A stretch of 64,000 nucleotides of DNA from Crambe crambe (lineage: Eukaryota > Porifera > Demospongiae > Poecilosclerida > Crambeidae): NCBI GenBank assembly GCA_963924555.1, contig OZ004588.1, forward strand, positions 7,537,205-7,601,204, in the 5' to 3' direction. Each line of letters opens with the position of its first letter. The first letter of the stretch is position 1. The notes under the pieces were generated by a model, which saw only the letters and a program-made list of their open reading frames with translations, did not search any database and was not told the origin of the DNA. Below are positions 58,218-64,000 of the stretch, piece by piece. Made by a program: the position numbers and the translations under genes.

Positions 58218-58578
58218 ACTAGATTAAACCGCTGCCATATAAGTCACGATGCACACAAAAATAGGTACATAAAGGCAATATCTAGAATAGGAGCAGTATT
58301 ACCTTGGAATAAGCTGATGAATATCACTCGGTAAAGTTGAGCAGATCCGTTATGGAATACAACTACACTACGAAGGGGTACCTAGAATGAGAAGACCTTC
58401 TGAAACGATTTCTAAAAATGGCTGGAATGGCAACCTTCCGGCTACTTTATATAGTCGCTAAGCGCCGCGTCAGCATCTTGCGGCTATTTGATTGGTCCAT
58501 GTGATGAAAATCATTTCACAATCGCGCGCTCACCATACGTTTTATGTCGTTATTGTGGCGTTGGGTTGGCTAAACGTT
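58218..58578. promoter_or_regulatory. Divergent region HEXIM / C3Hc3H gene
   Basis: 361 bp with GC-rich patches (GCGCCGCG near 58460; TCGCGCGC near 58521). No clear TATA box, ORF or repeat. Confidence 0.4.
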
Positions 58579-59887
58579 ATGGCGATGTCGCAGCAAGGTC
58601 AAAGCTTGGCGCGATTTCCTCCAACTAAGCTATTGGAGGCTAACTATGGATCAGTATTGGCCCAGAACACGAATAGCTTACAACAATTGGATGCTTTGCT
58701 CAGCAAAAAGAGAGGTTATTCTAATTAATGCACACCAATTAGCATTCACCCTCCTTTTTTCTCAGGAAATAAAAGTTCTCGTGACATTTTAATTCCTCCT
58801 CATCAGCCTATTAAGAAACCACTGAATTGTTCTTTGAATGCTTCGGAAAAACTAGAGAGCCTAAAAATTGAGCTGACACACCACATCTCTTCCCTAAGAC
58901 GCAGTATAACCTGCCAAGAACAGAAAATTCTTGCTGCTAAACCAGTTATAGAGTCCCTATTAGCTGCTGCAAAGAGTGACCCGGCTAGTGCAGCATGTGT
59001 GCTTGGAGCTAATTCCAAAGATGGACCCAGTCTAGTTGTTGCTAGGCAGTGGGGGATATTGAAATGTGCTGTAGGCAAGGATTGTGGACAGAGAGCATTA
59101 CCATTCTCAAAATTTTGTCTCCAACGTGAGTGACGTAAGGTTATTGTTTTCAGAGGATGGTGGTGCAACTTGGCTATCTACCAAATTGCAGGCATTGATT
59201 TTATGGTTCCCTTTAGATCAGTCATGTGATTCTGCTCAAGTGTTGTACCGCAATTGTACTGCCATTGACTCCAATTCACTGACCCAGTGTCGCAAGACTG
59301 CAGAAGACATCTTTTTGGATTCCCCTCTCTGTCCAAAGCATGCACTATTGGAGGTGGCCAATGCTCCTAGAAAGAAAACTATCCATTCTCTGGTTCGACC
59401 CGCTCAAAAGAAAGTTTTAAGTTCAAAAGGTGGTGTGACAAAAACAGTACGAGGGCGAAAAATTCTTGGTCAACCTAAGGTATAATGTAATTACACCCTA
59501 TCAAGTAGGTGTGTTAAACGTTTGTGCAGGTTTCAGCAGTGCTCAAATTGAAATCGGGTGGCGAAGCAAAAATTTCAGCCCCTGCTGCTTCATGGAATAC
59601 TAGCAAGTCCAGTGATGGCACGTCCTTCTTAACTGGCAAACCTGCTGAAGTTACCACTGCCACTGGGGAATGTAAGTCCCCAACTACGAGTAAAGGTACA
59701 AATTGTTGACTGGTCGTGTTGCCTAGCCACCAAACCAGTAGCTGCCAGCAAATCACTTGATGATCTGCTGACCCTGGGCTCTTCTCTGACTGCCTCTGTT
59801 CCCAAGTTAGATCTTCTTCCCTTGAAAGCCGACATCGGAGAGTTTATGATGGCTGGAGAAGATGCATCCAGTGATGAACAGACATGA
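58579..59887 (+). CDS. C3Hc3H zinc-finger protein, KANSL2/INO80D-like
   Basis: Carries the potential DNA-binding C3Hc3H domain found in NSL complex subunit 2 (KANSL2) and INO80D. Exons 58579-58714, 58766-59125, 59217-59479, 59530-59671, 59727-59887; 353 residues. A helical stretch (EKLESLKIELTHHISSLRRS) leads into the finger: CAVGKDCGQRALPFSKFCLQ-HQSCDSAQVLYRNC, then QCRKTAEDIFLDSPLCPKHA. Spacing follows INO80D (QTLPFTKHCFQH...CTA...C...PLCEEHA). Only one finger module is seen, whereas vertebrate KANSL2 has two, so orthology is open. Exon 3 must start at 59217; a closer AG (59190) leads to a stop. Lys-rich linker and an acidic tail with DLLPLKADIGEFMMAGED. Confidence 0.78.
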
Positions 59888-59988
59888 TGCTGGAACATTA
59901 CTCGTCCTCATCATGCAGGTTTTGCCTAACTTCACATAATTAATACACCATGAATCATAAAAAAATATGGTCTGTCTAAAGAATGTTA

Positions 59989-61294
59989 CTATTGCTTTTT
60001 CTCGAGAAATTTGAAGGCATAGGAGAAATCCTTGGAGCCATGACCTTGCTCACAGATGATTTGGTAGAGTTGTGTGGCCAAGCTACCCATTGGGGTCAGT
60101 GACTTACTATGACCTGCTGCTTCCATGGCTAACCCCAGATCCTATATAGAAGATACCAAGTTAAGAGACTTGTTTTAACTGTCCAGGCTGCCACCTATGC
60201 TGGTAATTACCTTTGCCATGAGGGCAGCTCTGAAGCCTCCCTCATAGTTGTTACTGGAAGGTACTCCCTCCATCACTCCAGGGCAGGGATTGTATGTGTC
60301 CGAGGACCAACACCGCCCACTTGCTATGTTAATAATTTCACTCAGAGTCTTTGGATCAAGGCCCAAACTGTAATAAATGATGAAATGCCTCATAGACATT
60401 CTTCCTGGTTAGTGTTGAACTTACTTTCTGCCTAATTGCAGGGCTTCACAAGTACCAATCATAGATATTGCTAGGAGCATGTTATTGCACACTTTAGCTG
60501 ACTGTCCCGAACCACTGTCACCGCAGTGAACAGCTGCACGCCCCATGCAATCCAGCAAAGGGACAGCTCGCTCATACGATGCCTTAGCTCCGCCCACCAT
60601 AAAGGCAAGTGTTCCTTTAGTTGCAGCTCCAACTCCTAGCAAGGACATAAAGGCAGAGGCTGGGTTCCTTTGGATATTAATGGATGAACACGCTGTTCAC
60701 TTACCTCCAGATACAGGTGCATCGATGTAGCTACCACCTAGTTCAACGGTCCTTGCAGACACTTGCTGTACAGTGTTCACATCTATAGTACTACAGTCAA
60801 TGAACAGACTCTCCCTTCGCACTGACCTGCACAGTGTTAATAAATGAAGTGGTTCAAGATCGAATAAGGAGCAGCAATAATTACAGTAGAAGAATATACT
60901 AACCTTAAAATTCCTTGTTCCCCATTGTAGCACTCGAGAACATGAGTTTTAGCAGGGAGCATAGTTATGACTGTGTCTGCTTGGGACGAGACCTGTGAAG
61001 GGCTGTCTGCTTTCACTGCACCTGTGGCCACTGCTGTTTTCACGGCAGACTCCATCACATCATATACAACCAAACGGTGGCCCTTCTTCAGTAGATTTTG
61101 TGCCATCGGTGCTCCCATATTCCCAAGACCAATAAATCCCACCATCTGTAGTGTCACAGTTTAGTTACTGACAGTTTAGTTACTATTCATCATTAGACAG
61201 TCACCTCATTAGTAGTACTGTACTTTCTACAGCCAATTCTCCTAGCGAAAACATGCCATCTAGCTGCAGTAGAACCAAACAAATTCAACGCCAT
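59989..61294 (-). CDS. HIBADH: 3-hydroxyisobutyrate dehydrogenase, mitochondrial
   Basis: NAD-dependent oxidation of 3-hydroxyisobutyrate to methylmalonate semialdehyde in valine breakdown. Exons 61294-61205, 61145-60904, 60826-60705, 60635-60425, 60367-60211, 60141-59989; 324 residues, human 336. Exon 1 codes a basic mitochondrial presequence ([19 protein letters not shown]). Rossmann motif [16 protein letters not shown]; substrate loop [18 protein letters not shown]; catalytic Lys in [33 protein letters not shown] and [19 protein letters not shown]. Starts 98 bp from MCM6 on the opposite strand. Confidence 0.96.
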
Positions 61295-61354
61295 TCTCTG
61301 ACAGTAGCTTGTTTGATGTTTCAAGGGTTCAAAGGTTACGTTCAAGCGCTCAAA

Positions 61355-61364
61355 TGGCGGGAAA
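61355..61364. promoter_or_regulatory. E2F-type site in the HIBADH/MCM6 divergent promoter
   Basis: TGGCGGGAAA, a near-ideal E2F site, 28 bp upstream of the MCM6 ATG within a 98-bp divergent spacer. Confidence 0.65.
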
Positions 61365-61392
61365 TGTTTAATTAACGCCTCCCGGTAGAGCT

Positions 61393-64000
<2,608 letters not shown>

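Noticed and set aside
59190-59485. Earlier acceptor for exon 3 of the C3Hc3H gene
   Set aside because: Using TTGCAG at about 59190 in the right phase reaches a stop after a dozen codons; TTTAG at 59216 restores the finger.

Overview
The window is animal nuclear DNA from a compact genome, most likely a sponge of the Amphimedon type. Evidence seen: 24 protein genes in 64 kb on both strands, nearly all split by short GT-AG introns (often 50-100 bp). Many gene sets are animal-typical (ADAR, HEXIM, FAIM, LZTFL1, SMUG1, separase, a CNC-type bZIP). The species is inference. Gene models were assembled by eye: splice sites were chosen so that phase is kept across every junction and the protein matches the family.

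Layout, left to right: CP2/LSF transcription factor (-, runs off the left edge); two-RRM hnRNP (+); AARSD1 alanyl-tRNA editing protein (+); an unrecognised eight-helix membrane protein (-); a 19-exon ankyrin protein (-); ATXN7L3/SGF11 (+); ADAR (-); SMUG1 (+); LZTFL1 (-); eIF4B with a huge repeat (-); dynein intermediate chain (+); NEMP (+); intronless CNC bZIP (+); ERICH2-like (-); GPATCH8-like (+); FAIM (+); SLC35B1 (-); separase (-); KANSL1 (-); ALIX (+); HEXIM (-); a C3Hc3H zinc-finger protein (+); HIBADH (-); MCM6 (+, runs off the right edge).

The genes do not form one pathway. Many work in chromatin and transcription (CP2, ATXN7L3, KANSL1, HEXIM, CNC bZIP, C3Hc3H), RNA and translation (hnRNP, ADAR, eIF4B, AARSD1) or the cell cycle and genome (MCM6, separase, NEMP, SMUG1). 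Eight divergent gene pairs are present, five with start codons less than about 160 bp apart, so bidirectional promoters are the rule. Near-perfect E2F sites lie just upstream of MCM6, separase and NEMP.

Non-coding content is mostly intronic: a MULE-like foldback element (two copies with target duplications), a longer degenerate AT-rich repeat family in three genes, a terminal-inverted-repeat family, several minisatellites and a 29-base C run. Four GC-AG introns were found. I saw no rRNA, tRNA, CRISPR array or viral gene, and no clearly new multi-gene system. The least explained genes are the eight-helix membrane protein and the ankyrin protein.
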